Source: Allantophomopsis cytisporea
Lineage: Eukaryota; Ascomycota; Leotiomycetes; Phacidiales; Phacidiaceae
Reading direction: 5' to 3'
Assembly: GCA_024752435.1 (NCBI GenBank)
Contig: CP103022.1
Location: forward strand, 372,001 to 436,000
Length of the DNA stretch: 64,000 bases
A model generated the notes under the pieces. The model ran no database searches and had not been told where the DNA came from. It saw nothing but the letters and a program-made list of their open reading frames with translations. The position numbers and the translations under genes were made by a program. Positions 45,225 to 57,971 of the stretch are shown here, in pieces (positions within the stretch are counted from its first letter, which is position 1; every line of letters begins with the position of its first letter).

Positions 45225-47125
45225 CTACCACTCACTAACCTCTCCCTTTTTCGGCTTCTCCACCCGGACAACCTTGTCGCAGTTCAACAGGCAGAGGGGA
45301 TCAAAGGCCAACTTCAGCCTTCTCATAGCATCCACCGTAGTCTCGCCAAGCTCGTGATTCAAGTAATCTCTCTTCACTAGTCCCACACCGTGCTCACCAG
45401 TGACTGTACCCTCCATCTCCACTGCCCTCTTCACCATGCGGTGGACAACCTCTTCGGCCTTCTCGCGATCGCGATCGTTGTAAATCATGATAGCTGCTCT
45501 AGTTAGCATAATCCAAATATGAAAAACAATGTATGAACTTACTGTGGAAGTTTCCATCTCCAACATGGCCTACAATAGCCGTCAAGAAGCCACTCTTCGC
45601 AGTGTCCGCCTTAGTTTCTTCAATGATATCTGGGAGTCTGCTGATAGGAACAGCAACGTCACCAGTCCAGACGTGGTCAGTCTCGCTCTGCTTCAGTGCA
45701 GTCACAGACCACAGAGCTTCCTTTCTGGCGCTCCACAACTCAGCCTGCTCCTCCTGGCTCTTCGCAAACTCGAAGGTTTTGCTGCCAGTTCCCTTTGCAA
45801 GTTTTTGAACAATGCCAATCTGCTCCTTGACAGCGCCAGGGGTACCAGCAAATTTGAAGAACAAAGTTGGTGCTTCGGTCCAGTTCTTGGACGTCATGCC
45901 CGCAAGGTTGATACACTTCATTTGCACGTCATCAAGAATTTCGATGGCAGCAATGGGAACGCCCTCACTAACAACCTTGGCTACACATTCAGCGGCTTGT
46001 CTAATACTTCCGAAGCTAGACACTGCAACGCTGGTAGTGTTTGGCTTCGTTGTGAGTTTCAAGACAGCTTCAGTAACAAGTCCCAAGGTGCCTTCACTAC
46101 CAATGAACATTTTCGTAAGATCGTAGCCAGCACTGCTCTTTCTCGGTCTTTGACGGGTCTTGATGATAGTACCATCAGCGAGAACAACAGTCAAGCTCAA
46201 AACCCATTCTCTCATTGTGCCGTATCTGTATGAGTTCGTTCCACTGCAACCTGTACCAACCATACCACCAATCATAGCACCTGGCCCTGGGTCGGGTGGG
46301 AAGAACAAGCCCTCCTTTGCGAGCTCTACGTTCAGACCCTCCCATCCCACAGCTGGTTGAACAACAACATCCATATCCTCCTTATGAATGTTCAAGATCT
46401 TGTTCATTCGCCCGAAATCAATACAAATTCCACCTCTGGTAGCAGCGAAGTGACCTTCCAAACTAGTTCCTCCACTGTATCCAGTAACTGGAATTCTTCT
46501 CGAGTGACATATTTTCATAATTTCACTGACCTCCTCGGTCGAACCGGGATACACAACAAGGAAAGGAACCTCATTCGCCTTCGAAACATGAGATGACCAA
46601 TCACTGCTAGAGTGAGTGGTGAGATCAGTCTCGATGGTAGAGACATTCCCCTCTCCAACAATCTTAACGAAGTCGGCCCAGGCAGCCTGGAGGTTTGCCG
46701 GGGCAGTATTGTGCTTTAGAGGTGTAGTCGCGGCGAGAGGAACTGTGGAGGCATGAGAAGGCTCGGCAGGATTGAGGCCGCCGAGATAATAAGCAGAGAG
46801 AGCGGTGGCCACAAAGACTTCGTAGGTGTTAGCAATTGCACTGTAAGACGTAGATGCGGGGAAGCTCAAACTCACCAAAAGTCGTGGCAGCATATCTGCC
46901 CTGGGCGCTCTCGCCGCGCTCTCTAGAAAACCTCCGTTGTTCTTCTTTCTCGCGTTGGGAGCGAGCCTGTGTACTCTCGTAAAGCTGGCCCTTGAAAGAT
47001 CTTTCTTCCTTGGGCGTGGACGACTCCCATCGGCGTTGTGATCTAGCTACAGCTGCGCATGGCGAAGATCTCGCGCCTAAGCTCCGAAGAAGGGTTCGCG
47101 ACGGTACTATTCGTACAAGAGACAT
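45225..47125 (-). CDS. DLD1: Mitochondrial D-lactate dehydrogenase (cytochrome c)
   Basis: Three exons, complement(join(45225..45493, 45543..46817, 46876..47125)), 597 residues. It oxidises D-lactate to pyruvate and passes electrons to cytochrome c. The first 40 residues form an Arg-rich presequence (MSLVRIVPSRTLLRSLGARS), followed by a hydrophobic anchor at the exon 1/2 junction (VFVATALSAYYLGGL). The FAD-binding PCMH domain spans about residues 167-300: VVYPGSTEEVSEIM, GYSGGTSLEGH, GGMVGTGCSGTNSYRYG and IGSEGTLGLVTEAVL. The C-terminal FAD-oxidase domain has IVGHVGDGNFH, split at intron 2, and GTVTGEHGVGLVKRDYL with the catalytic histidine. Introns are 58 and 49 nt; the exon 2 acceptor (ACGAAG) is chosen because it alone keeps the frame. 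Confidence 0.94.
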
Positions 47126-47638
47126 GATATAATGCGAGGCGTCTGCCTGTCAAATGAACTATTTATTGAAGCATTGCCTGAGTAGGCTGAGGAGTACAAT
47201 AGGTGGGCGGAATTGAAGGTGTTGATGTAGCTTCGCCAAAAGTTCGGCCGTTTCTTCTGAGTGCTCAACTCTCGTCTTATCGCGGATTAGAAAGCCGAGC
47301 ACGTCAGTGACAAGGCCTATGGCATTTCATGCACGATGATACTTTAACCCACAATTTCGATATCAAAATGATCAATAGACATGGCTCATTGAAACAGTTT
47401 ATCTGGTAGCTAATAGCAATTCAAGCTGAGCAGTCACACATTTCAAAGTTTAGGTTTGGAACAGAATAAAGCCTGCTGTGCCTCAGGAGGATAGTTTATT
47501 ATAAAGTAAAGCAAGAATAAAAGCAATGTAAAAAGGATCATAAAGAAAACAAAGCAATCTCCTCGAAACTCCTGTTGTGCACGTAATGATTTCACAAAAA
47601 CGCCGCTACCCAGGGTATCACGTGGGAACAGATAAACA
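47126..47638. other. Intergenic region, no gene seen
   Basis: Holds the DLD1 promoter and the 3' UTR of the Clr5-domain gene. No motif noticed. Confidence 0.5.
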
Positions 47639-49794
47639 TTATTGAGCAGGCATAAGTTGGACGGAGAAGATAGGTTTGACACCATTGATAGCCTGTAGAT
47701 AGGCATTCAACTCCTCGTCCATATCGATCTGGAGAGACATTTCGTTGCCGCTAGATTCTTTGACAATACCCTCAAGACGTACCAGAATGGTGTTTGGGTA
47801 CTTGATAGTTGCGAGATGGCGGAGCTCCTCGACAGAGCGAGATGTGAGGGTACTGACCCAGAGACGAGAGTCAGCTGCAATCTGGGAGTCTGGATGAAGT
47901 CGGAAGTAGACAGCGATGGGGTTGGTAGTTGGTGCAGGTGCAAAAGCAACCTGAGCGGCCTGTGCTGCATATTGTTGGTCAGCATACTGCTGTTCGGCAT
48001 ACTGATTGACATCATGATCCATAATCAAAGGATCATTGACGGCGTTCAACAAAGATGGATCGATCTGCATATCAGGCTGTCCAAACATTGACTGCTCATG
48101 GGCTTGCTGCTGTGCATGAACCTGTGCTTGATGGTCTTGCTGGGCCTGCGCCTGGGCGGCAGCGTGAACAAGAGCAGCGTGTGGGCCAGTATGAAAACCA
48201 TTAGCCAGCTGAGAATAGTGTACAGGAGTATGCAAAGTGCTAGAATCCTGGGTTGAGTATGAATGAGCATGACCATGATCGCTGTGATCAGCTTGGGAAT
48301 ACTGGATTGGAGTCTGAGCATCATCTTCCTGGGGGGAGTATTGCACAGAAGCTTGCTCGGAACTCGCGGCATTGGAATTGAAGTTAGAATCAAATTTCTT
48401 CTTTCTTGTTGGATCGCGCTTGGTTTGATCATCACGAAGACGCTTCATCACATCTCGGCAGAGGACTTCCATTGCCTTGACTTTCTCTTTGTGGCTTGGA
48501 TCAGCATCACCAGGTGCCAAGATGTTCTTCAGAAGTTCAGAACCTTCGATCCACTGCGCCTTGAGTTCCTTCCAATGTTCATCGCCAGCTTCAAGCTTAC
48601 TTGTGAAGTGGTCATCCTTGAGAGTCTTGTAGAAGGCGTTTCGAATCTGACGTGATTCCTCTGGATTAATACCAAGAGCATTCTTCGCCTCAGCAATGGT
48701 CATACGTCGTTCGAGAGTTCTCATGCGCTTTGTGACATCGGTGCAAACCACATCGAGTGCAAGCTTCTTCGCATCTTGGTTTTCATCATTGCCCCAAAAG
48801 ACAGACTTCAAGTGATCACTTTCTTGAATCAATTGGGCCTTAACAGCCTCCCAACGCTCAGGACCAGCGATGGTCTTCTTATTGACACCTTGTTCTTCGC
48901 AAATTCGTTGGAAGCGAGTACGAATATCACGGTAGAGTTTGTTATCAAGACTCAAGAAAGCCTTACTCTCATCGATGGTCGTCTCAGATGGGAATCGGGG
49001 AGGACCTGGTGGGTCAGCTGGAAGACCAGCCCAACCTCGAGTACGGCGACGACGCTTGCGACTGGCCCAGCGCTCAGCAGATTCGGCCTGCAATTTATTG
49101 AGCCGCTCTTGTCGTTTGGCCATGACTTCGGGGCTGAGCTCAGGAGATTTTTGTCGAAGCTGGATGGATTGCATGCCACCACCGGGCACGGGAACGGGCG
49201 TTTCCATCATCATCTGCCCTTCAGTTGATTGCGTATCATCATAGATCGCCTGCTGTAGCTGATCAATGACATCCTGTTCAATCTTTTGAGATTTCATGCC
49301 ATTCGCAACGCGCAGAAGCCATCGGTTCTTTGTACGAACTCGCATGAGCTCACGTTCCTTGATATCGAATCCATCCTCTTGGTTGAGAATGCGAAGCATC
49401 TCCTTCTGTGTGGTATTCTTCTCCCATAATTCCTTAATTCGCGCAACGAGAGCTTCGTTCTTATGGGCGGGATTCTGTTTCGATGGAAATTCCCAACGCT
49501 TGAACTGGGTTTGAAAGGCGCGCTTGCTGTGTTCGTGTCAGTACATTATGTTTGGAGATGATAGCTGCAGTAGCACCAGGGTACGGCAAGCCTCGCACTG
49601 CGCAATTTGATGAAATACGGTGAGTTTTCAATGCGGGTTGCTTTAGCTGGTGCTGGTGTACGGAGGGCGATGACATACCTGGGAGCGAAGTTATGGGTGA
49701 CCTTCATATACTCCATAATATCCTCGAGAGATTTCTTCTCCTCAATGTACATTCGATAGCATAAATCTTCCTTGTTCTCCCAATCGTACACCAT
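47639..49794 (-). CDS. Clr5-domain nuclear protein
   Basis: Two exons, complement(join(47639..49526, 49679..49794)), 667 residues. The N-terminus is a Clr5 domain (WENKEDLCYRMYIEEKKSLE, then THNFAPSKRAFQTQFKRWEF and FPSKQN), a short predicted DNA-binding module common in moulds and named after fission-yeast Clr5, a silencing factor. The intron interrupts it at the AG|C of SKRAF. Then come a basic block (WASRKRRRRTRGW, a likely nuclear localisation signal) and two related helical repeats (MRTLERRMTIAEAKNALGIN; VLCRDVMKRLRDD). A long Gln/Ala/His-rich disordered stretch (AAAQAQAQQDHQAQVHAQQQ) and a conserved C-terminal domain (FRLHPDSQIAADSRLWVSTL) complete it. The make-up suggests a transcription or chromatin regulator; the target is unknown. 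The intron is 152 nt. Confidence 0.85.
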
Positions 49795-50584
49795 CTTGGG
49801 CGAATTTTGCTCTCTTGAGCATGTGATTAGAGATTCGAAAATGCAATTATCGAGCTGTTCTTGATGCTCTTCGATGGTTCTGACCGTCCTGGTGCGTTGA
49901 GGTGAACGGAGTGCTTGGGTACGGGAGCGACGACAAACCCGGGAGTGAAATTCGGAAGGTTTCGGCCTTGTAAATGAGGCGATGATTATGCTTTGAGAAA
50001 TGCATTGTGGAAGGAAGGCGAAGCCGAAGAAAGAGCGAGATCGTACCTCTTACTTATGGGACTCGGTGTGTTGTGACGGTCACGTGAACTAGGCATGATG
50101 ACTATTATTGTGGTGTTGTATGTAAATTGCAGAACATTAATATTGAAAGTACTTTACTTTCTAGCTTTTTGAATAGGAGCGGTGAAACACAAAACTGTTT
50201 ATTTTATTCGTAGTAGGAAACTTGCTCAAGAAGATGAAAAGCGTTAGGACAACTTGGACTTACCTAGTACTATATTAACTTATTACCTTATCAGGCGTCT
50301 GACATGATAAAGTCCCTACAGAGCTAGAATATATATTGCCTCTAATACTCTGCCTTCCTCAATTCACTAAGGGTTATTTCTCGACATGTTCACAATGAGG
50401 ACAGAACCAGACAGAACCAGAGCGGGATTTTTCTTGCTTCTCAAGAAGAGTACCACTTTGTTCTTAATAAAAGCCAAGGAAATAGATTCTTGACTGTGAA
50501 AGCGCATCATCTCCAGCACGAAGAGCATGTGAACCATGCGAAGACCCTTTTAAAGTGACAGATAGTACATTTTCCAGCCCTAAA
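49795..50584. other. Intergenic region, no gene seen
   Basis: About 790 bp between the Clr5 gene start and the CFT1 stop. The first 280 bases are GC-balanced promoter-like sequence and the rest is AT-rich. No gene or repeat supported. Confidence 0.5.
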
Positions 50585-53500
50585 TCACAAATACGCCAAC
50601 CCACACCTTAGATCCTCCAAATCCTCTCTAATCTCATCAACACTAACCCCAACTCTCCCCGCAACCTCCGCGCGCTTCTGGCTGCCCAACTCCATAAACC
50701 TCCCAACAATACCCCCATCAACCACCGCCCTTCCCCCAACCATCGCTTCAGGCGCATGCGGATCGATCCTGTACGCACGAGGATTAAGGCCGCAGGCGTG
50801 GTAGAGCGTGTTAGTAAGGTGGTTAGAGAGGGTACTCAGCCGTCTGTACTGGGACTCCGACAAGGGTGTGAGAAGTGAGATAGAGCCCGTGATGCTAGTG
50901 ATGAGGATCTCGTGCTCGGGGATTGTGGCATCCGCGGCGGTGTCCATGGCATCTGCGGTAGCTGGGAGGAGTTTAGGCGCGGTGGTGCGCGGAAGCAGCG
51001 TCATTGTGCTTGGGATATGGCCGCCTACGGCGAAGGTGGTTCTATGAAGGAGGAGGTGACCATGAAGGGATTTCGGATCTGTATTGAGTTAGCGCATGTT
51101 GGTTTGGGACTGTGGTATGACTTACGTTCTGGGTCGTATTGCAGGACATGGAGGTCTCCTTCGGCATCCGCGACTACGATGTACAGTGACTCACCATCAG
51201 GAAGCAGCTCTGTAGCAACGACCTCCATGCTCGTGGCACCCTTTCCAAAGAGCAGCATGCGGTATGGCTCTTCTGTGTATCCGGCGAACCAGACTCCCTT
51301 AACAGCGTCGCCCATCACGCACATACCAGTGCCTCCTAGCTCCTTGATGCTCGTGACATAGCAGTTCATATCCATGAAAGCTACAGGCAGCAGAGTCCCA
51401 TCTTCCTTGAGACCTCTCACCATACATTTCTGACCCTGTGCCACCAGCATGAAACCTTGCGTGCCGACCTCAGAAATAGCCGTGATGGCTCCTCGGGGTA
51501 TTTCCTCCTTGGCAAGCATTTTGAGCTTCTTATTCGTTTCTGGCCTGTCTGGTTCTGGGACCACGGATATGACTTCGTAGACGTAGATACGACCCTGAAT
51601 CGGTAGATCTTCACCCTGAGAAATGGCCGTTCCTACAACCACGAGCAACCTTCTTTCATTAGTAACCTCTGATACTTCAAGGTTCAAAGTCTTGATGACC
51701 ATGATGACCTCGTGTTCATCGAGGGCTACGGTGTCGATCACAGACCATGTGATTGGATTGATCAACTTCAACTGAGACGATTCAACAAGAGGCTTGAATG
51801 GAATGTCTTCGCGCGCCCAATCGCGATGGTGATCATCATCCTTTGGTAACTCAAATGGGGCAAATGTACTTGTACCAACAACATAGGTCGAAGAAGAGGG
51901 GTGATAAGTAAGCGCATGAACAGATGAATCCAATGGCACTCTCTTTACTGGCAAACCAATCTGTGTGAAATCGGTGTCAGACGGGAGTTGGGAGACTCGG
52001 GCAATTCCGTGTGTATCAGCATAGATGAATCCCCGATCGCAGCCTGCAGTATGGAAAGAAGACAAGCCTCTTACCCCAGCTCCACGCAAAGGAAGGACCT
52101 TTGGCATGGATCTGGAGGACTTGATGATGAAGCTAGGAGATTGGCCAGGGAGGAAGACAGCGCTGTATCCGGCAATATCTGGGATGGCTCGTAGTGGATT
52201 GTTGTGAGGTTCAGCATTTTCTTCAGCTGTTTCCTCAGCCGCAACGCCCGCGACACCTGGGTTTTTCCCAAGATGAGGATTATGTGCCTTCAAGAACCGA
52301 AGAGTAGATGATAAAGGAGGTGAAGTGATTGTGGAAGGTTGGTGGAAAGGTTCGTAGATGGTGAGATCATCAGCTGTACCACGAAGCTAGAACAATCAGC
52401 TCAGATTCTTCAGATTTCAGGTAATGACTTACAATGAGGTATGGAGATTTGGATGTGGTGTCTCCCAAATCCGCGACCAGAATCTCGGTCAAGGTCTCTC
52501 GCACTGCAAGACGTCTTGCGATATAGTCGGCAGAGAGCGTCGGAGGAATATAAGTCAACCCCTCGGCAACATACACGGGATTGGACAGGTCAGGAAGAGC
52601 AAAGATCTATCTGTTATCAGTACTGGCTGGGCTAAGATCAAAGAACTACGACTTACATGTAGTCCGCCCTCCGCACTCATCAAAAACATGAATGTATTCT
52701 CGCCGTCCTTCGGCTTTGGGGTCTCGTTGGTAGGAGCTCCGGCAAAAATGCCATTTGAGTCAGTGTATAGACAGCCAGAGAGCCATTGAGTTGCAAGCAA
52801 AGCATCTCCACGTTCCATCTCTTCAAGCTCATTAGACTCGTCACATTTGACGATACAAATACTGGCATCATCTCTGACAAGAAGCAAATATGGATCCGCA
52901 AAGCTGGCACTTGTAATCTTGGGTTCTGCGCCAGTCTCTTCGTCAAACATGGGCAGAATCTGGGCCAGTCCAAGGTCTACATGTCACAACGGTCAGCTTC
53001 ATTCTATATTGGGCAATGTGCAATATCATAACATCGAAGGTAGTGTGTGCGGATTTGTATAATTGCTTTCATTCATGCTATAAGACAAAGGATATTTCAA
53101 TATAGCTATAAAATAAGCTATACAGTTGTGCAAAACACAGTTTGCTTGGACCCTTCCGATGAGTTGATTGAAAATCCTCCATAGGTATATATCTCGCCAC
53201 AAGCTCTTTGGGGTTGCAAGAAAGGTATCTTTGTAAGGAATGAATGACCACTTACCTCCATCATAGCTTCTCACTTCTGATCTGAGGACCTGGACAATTC
53301 TCAAGCCATTGCCAAGTGTTCCAGCCTCCACAGTTCCACCAGCAGCAGGCTCAAATTCTGTACCAGTCAGGGCCTCGAAACCTGCGTCTGTAAGTGCATA
53401 AACTGCTGATTCCTCTGCGGAATCTGGTCCAGCCGACTTAGACACAATCATCAGTCTGTCAAGCTGTGCCTCTACACCGTCATCACCGTTCATTGTTGTA

Positions 53501-55356
53501 TCAGACTTAGGCGCTTGAAGACCCTTAGTAGCAGGTTTCTTTGCACTCACCGTCCAGAAACCTTGTGCTTCTGGGAAGTCAAATCGTCCAATGACTTTGG
53601 GATTGATCTCTCGTTCAAGTATCACAAGCGCACCAGCTTCGCCATGCCCAGCAGCTGCAATCAACTGCAGACTACCAGACACTCCTTCGGAGTTCTCTTC
53701 TTCTTCGCTCTCTTCATGATATGCCCCCTTACCAAAGGTGATATCTCGCAAAGGCGCGATATTCAACAACGTATCATTAATTCGGAAAACATAGTCGCCA
53801 GACTTGGTATTAGCTGCATCAGTACGGGCGGCCGCAACTGACGGCTGTACCGTAGTAGGCCCATCTCCGTACAGATCATCATCTGCGTCATCGTCGTCGA
53901 AATCTTCATCAGAGAGTAAGCCATCGTCGATGTTAGCCAATGAGTTATCCTGCCTTGACTTTTTGCGAGAAATTTGGTTTGATTTTCGTGTCCAACCAAG
54001 CACAACAGAATCACAATTCTCACTGCCTACAAAAAAGCCATTGCGACCAAGGGTGCTGATGCTCGAAACAGAGCTTTTGATCAAGTGACCTCCAGCTTCT
54101 GTGGAGACACGACGAACACTAACACCTGAGACTGATCGACCGTCCATTTTGAAGCTGATGATAGCAAGCTCGCCGGTGTTTAAGATCATCAGCATCTCGC
54201 CATTCTCAATGGTGAGTTGCTCAATAATACATCCTTCAAGTCGCATCTCTAGATCCGATTGATCTGCCAAACCAAATGATGTGGTTTGTTTTGCGAACAT
54301 GTTCACCCCAACTCCATTGGACTTTCCAGCCTGATCAATGTGAATGAGTTCATTTCCACCAACCAGTAGAGCTCCTCCGACCGGAGTTGGTAAAGGAACT
54401 ATCTTGTATAGATCGTAGGGCAGACCAGTAACTGAAAGAATGGTTGTGGAGGCTCTCTGTTCAAGATCAAGGGTGAATACCATGTACGAGAGGTGATCTT
54501 TGCGCTCATGAAGGAGAGAAGATGCAGGAGCTAGTTTCGAGGATAGAATACCGAAAGTCGGTTCTCGATATTCATGCAAAAAGTCGAGATGTATAGGAAA
54601 GATGAGATTTGGATCAAGTGATGAGAGACGTAACACAAAAGACGACCCATATGGTGTATCGGTCTTCCCATCACCATTCGAAAGCTGCAGGGCCGTCTTC
54701 TCGGGCCTGGGCCCATCCAGATCTTCATCCCAATCATCCATAGCAAGATCCTCATCACCTTGACGGAAAGGCAAGATGGCCAAATTGCGAGCACCGAACT
54801 TGAGCGCAGCACATCTGCTACCGGGATCCACAGACAAGTAGTTTACACAGTCGCTGAGTTTTGGCGCCCAAGGACTTCCTTGCAGCTCGTCCTGCTCGTA
54901 CAAATGGATGGAGATTGTTGCCAGACCATATCTTTCTGCGTCCCATTCTACCAAACTGAGCTTCGCATCCTTGAAGCCGATGAGTAGATAATCTCCTCCA
55001 GAGTTCGAACTCTCTGATTTGACGCGAACGAGAGACGTAATGGTGCCGGACAGTGGGTATTCCGCTACAAGGACGAGCTTCGTAGATCGAATGCGCTCCG
55101 CTGGGAGTAAAGATTCGGCGCCCAAGAAGGATGATTCGAGACCTCCATCGTCGTTGATTCGTCTGTCGGCCAGTTCATCGTTCTGCAGATCTTGGTTCAG
55201 TGATGGGTCGACATCGGTGGCCACACTCTTCAATGAGAAGATCTGCAGAAGTGAGGTCTTTGCGATAATGAGGTTGTTCGCCTTGGCTGAGAGAAATGGC
55301 AGGCTCAGTGAGTGTGTGACAGCTGTTGGAGGTGTCAGCTCCGTGTAGCATTGCAT
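50585..55356 (-). CDS. CFT1: mRNA cleavage and polyadenylation factor subunit CFT1 (CPSF160)
   Basis: Five exons, complement(join(50585..51078, 51126..51127-52386 as 51126..52386, 52433..52606, 52657..52976, 53256..55356)), 1449 residues, the usual length for fungal CFT1. It is the large beta-propeller scaffold of the polyadenylation machinery and organises AAUAAA recognition at pre-mRNA 3' ends in the nucleus. Visible family blocks are the start MQCYTELTPPTAVTHSL, KDAKLSLVEWD, VLRLSSLDPNLIFPIHLDFL, DLGLAQILPMFDEETG after intron 1, SSFHTAGCDRGFIYAD, and in the C-terminal CPSF-A region GVWFAGYTEEPYRMLLFGK, LQYDPEHPKSLHGHLLLH and the end GRFMELGSQKRAEVAGR. An acidic low-complexity insert (SDEDFDDDDADDDLYGDGP) lies near residue 490. 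Introns are 279, 50, 46 and 47 nt; the 279-nt first intron is exceptional. Confidence 0.94.
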
Positions 55357-56916
55357 GATGACTATGCAAACTTCATGGAAGCATATCGGGCACTTCGATT
55401 GTATGGAGCTGCTCGAATCGAAACCCCAAGATAGAGAATGCTGGTGTTGCTGTGTTGATATGTTTGGTGAAGTACCTTTGACGCGCTTCGCTGAGCTTCG
55501 TGCAGCTTGAATATTCTACCTTAATTGTAAGGCATACACGTATGATCCTGCCGTGACTGCTTCTATTTTTATAATGATTCTCGATGGATAGATAATTCTT
55601 GTCAAATTTCTAATAATCTGTATATGTAAGCTAAGAAGTTATGATTTAGAAGATGAGCTTTTGTATAGATATATACATAAGATTCCTGATGTGCATAGAG
55701 CACTCAAATGTGCTACTTGAAAATATATTGCTTCTCTTGACAGCCACGCTCTAGGGTATCAAACGAACTATATTATTATTCGAAGTCAAGGCTACTAACA
55801 CCAACAAAGACACTTATTGTAGTTTGGTGGAATACGTGTTCCGAGTATCTGTATTCAGTTCATCACGGGAGACAGCAAAAAGTTACAGCTACAGTGTTTA
55901 TCATCAGCGCCAATCCTACCTATCACTACTGTCATCATCATAAACCCCGTCATAATAACAAAGTTCAATAATACCTCTAACCACAACCGAACGATCAAGA
56001 GATGAACGACAATGTTTCAAGTGAAGAAAAACAGCACTATTCTAAGTTCCAACTAACGTTATGTCTTAACTTGAACGCAACTTCATGTTTTCATACACAT
56101 GTCCCTCGAGCATGCGCAGTTGAGACGTGCATATATTGTATCCAGGTATTATAATAGACTTTCATATAACTCCCAGCATCGAAGTAATCATCACTCACGC
56201 TCACCCCACTATGGAAGTATCATTTAGACCTCCGACCTATAATAACTTTCATCGGAATCTTGCTCATTAAACACTCCCCCCTCATCGAGACAATCCCCAT
56301 TATTGTATTCAGGCAAGACAAAGTACACGTTTACATAGATAGTAGCAGGTATTCACGTCTCGTTGCCAGCAGCCGATCCGTCTCAACATCTGTACAATTT
56401 TATGCTTTTATATATCCACCTCCAGAAGTATAAGATCAGTCTAGATTTGCAAGTGATGGTATAATCGGGTTCGAGCTTACATTCGAGACTTTCTCTACAT
56501 AGCCCATTGGTTAAGCCCAACAGGGACAAGCGGGTTCATAATTTTGTTGTATATCTTCCGAGTTGTACAAGTCTAACTATGAAACATGAATTGGTTACCC
56601 TTTACTGATCGAGTACTCGGATTGTGATAAAGTAACTGACAACTGTTTACTATATTGGGACGAATAATCATATGCTCTTGTTAAAACTGAGATCAGAATA
56701 AGCTTCAGTGAATCTACTCCTAGACCACATGAATCCACCCCTCTCCACTTGCCATCGCCCACGGAGGTATTGCAGACATTGCTTTGATTCCAATATTCAG
56801 CAGAGCAGTTGCCCCAAGCTCAATCCATATTTCTCATAGTTATTCTCTACAATATAATCACAAGCACAACAAAACTCACATCGACCAACGAGTTCCTACA
56901 GAGTAAACAGACATCA
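55357..56916. other. Intergenic region, no gene seen
   Basis: About 1.56 kb. The first 150 bases are the CFT1 promoter side; the remainder is AT-rich with dense stops. A tRNA-like sequence near 56502-56541 was considered and rejected. Confidence 0.5.
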
Positions 56917-57971
56917 TCAAAAGAGCCCCTTACCTTCAACCACCTTCTCCTTCAGCGGCAGATTGACGATCCCATTCCCAATTTTCGCCTTAACCTCCCT
57001 AACATCAAACCAAATATCACGAGTCTCCTTCCTCACACCCGCAAGCTCCCTCGTCGCAGCAAGCAACTCCTTACTCGGCGGTGCCAGCGTCCACGCTACA
57101 CTGATATGAAAAGCATCCGAGAGATCCTCTACATCGACAGGCATGGCCAGCTTGCGGGAATTCCTGCGTTTCGCAGGCGGGGACGTCGAAGGCGCCGCAG
57201 GGGTGGCGTATAGAGGGGGCTGGCCGAATTGCTGGACGACGGAGTTACTGATATGCAAGAGCCTGTTAAGCGCGTTATCGCGGGGCCGTTGAAGGCGGAG
57301 GACGAGGAACCAGCGGGTCTTCTCAAAATTCGGGACCCAGTCTATGGTTGAGGGAGATATTTTAAATCTGTGGAGGTTAGGCACGTGATTCAAAGGAGTA
57401 GATTTGGGTGATTTACGGTCTAATACCAGATGAAGAAATAGCAGTTTCTAAAGTCGTAGCAAAATCATCTTTCTGCTCAGTGAGAAAACCTATGGGGCGC
57501 GAGAGACTGATATGTAGAGGTAGCGGAGCGCCCAAATCGCTCTTCAGGGAGCTATCGATGGGCAAATCTGTAGAGCTCTGCAGCGCCGAGATGAAAGACG
57601 ACAACAAATCATACTCCTTCGTGGCGGGATACCCTCACAAAAATCAGCAGCCAGTGTCAGGCACGGGAGTGGGGAGACGTACACTCGATATAGAGATGCG
57701 TGGGCCAATTGCCGGCGATGTGGGGAGTGACCCTCTTGCGGCCGCCGTGCAGGCTGGGGTCGTCGCGCGTGCTCAGGCGACTCGTAGACGCGTACAGATC
57801 GTGGAATTTGGACGGCAGTGCTGGCAGGCCCTCGCTATCGCGTTTGCGCGCGGTGGTGGTGGTGGTGGTGGCTGATAACGGCGTCTTCGTGGCATTCTGA
57901 GACTTTTGTGATGGACTTGGCGGCTCACCGTCTGTTTCGGGCTCAGAATCCGAGTAGTCGACTAGAGGCAT
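56917..57971 (-). CDS. USB1: U6 snRNA phosphodiesterase USB1 (Mpn1)
   Basis: Three exons, complement(join(56917..57367, 57417..57633, 57683..57971)), 318 residues. This 2H-phosphodiesterase trims and seals the 3' end of U6 snRNA in the nucleus. The two catalytic HxS motifs are present: PLHISLSRP (His137, Ser139) and AFHISVAW (His256, Ser258). WPTHLYIEWYP, the conserved entry to the fold, spans intron 1 (T|GG split codon), and WVPNFEKTRWFLVLRL matches the central strand region. The N-terminal 85 residues are acidic and Ser/Thr-rich (MPLVDYSDSEPETDGEPPSP). An insert rich in Ala/Pro (YATPAAPSTSPPAKRR) sits between the motifs. Both introns are 49 nt and the exon sum is exactly 319 codons. Confidence 0.93.

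Noticed and set aside
53026..53255. C-terminal extension of the CFT1 first exon as coding sequence
   Set aside because: The conserved protein resumes at 52976 with matching phase, so this stretch is intron.
56502..56541. tRNA-like sequence (TAGCCCATTGGTTAAG followed by GGGTTCATAA)
   Set aside because: The A- and B-box-like parts are too close for an anticodon arm and no acceptor stem can be paired.
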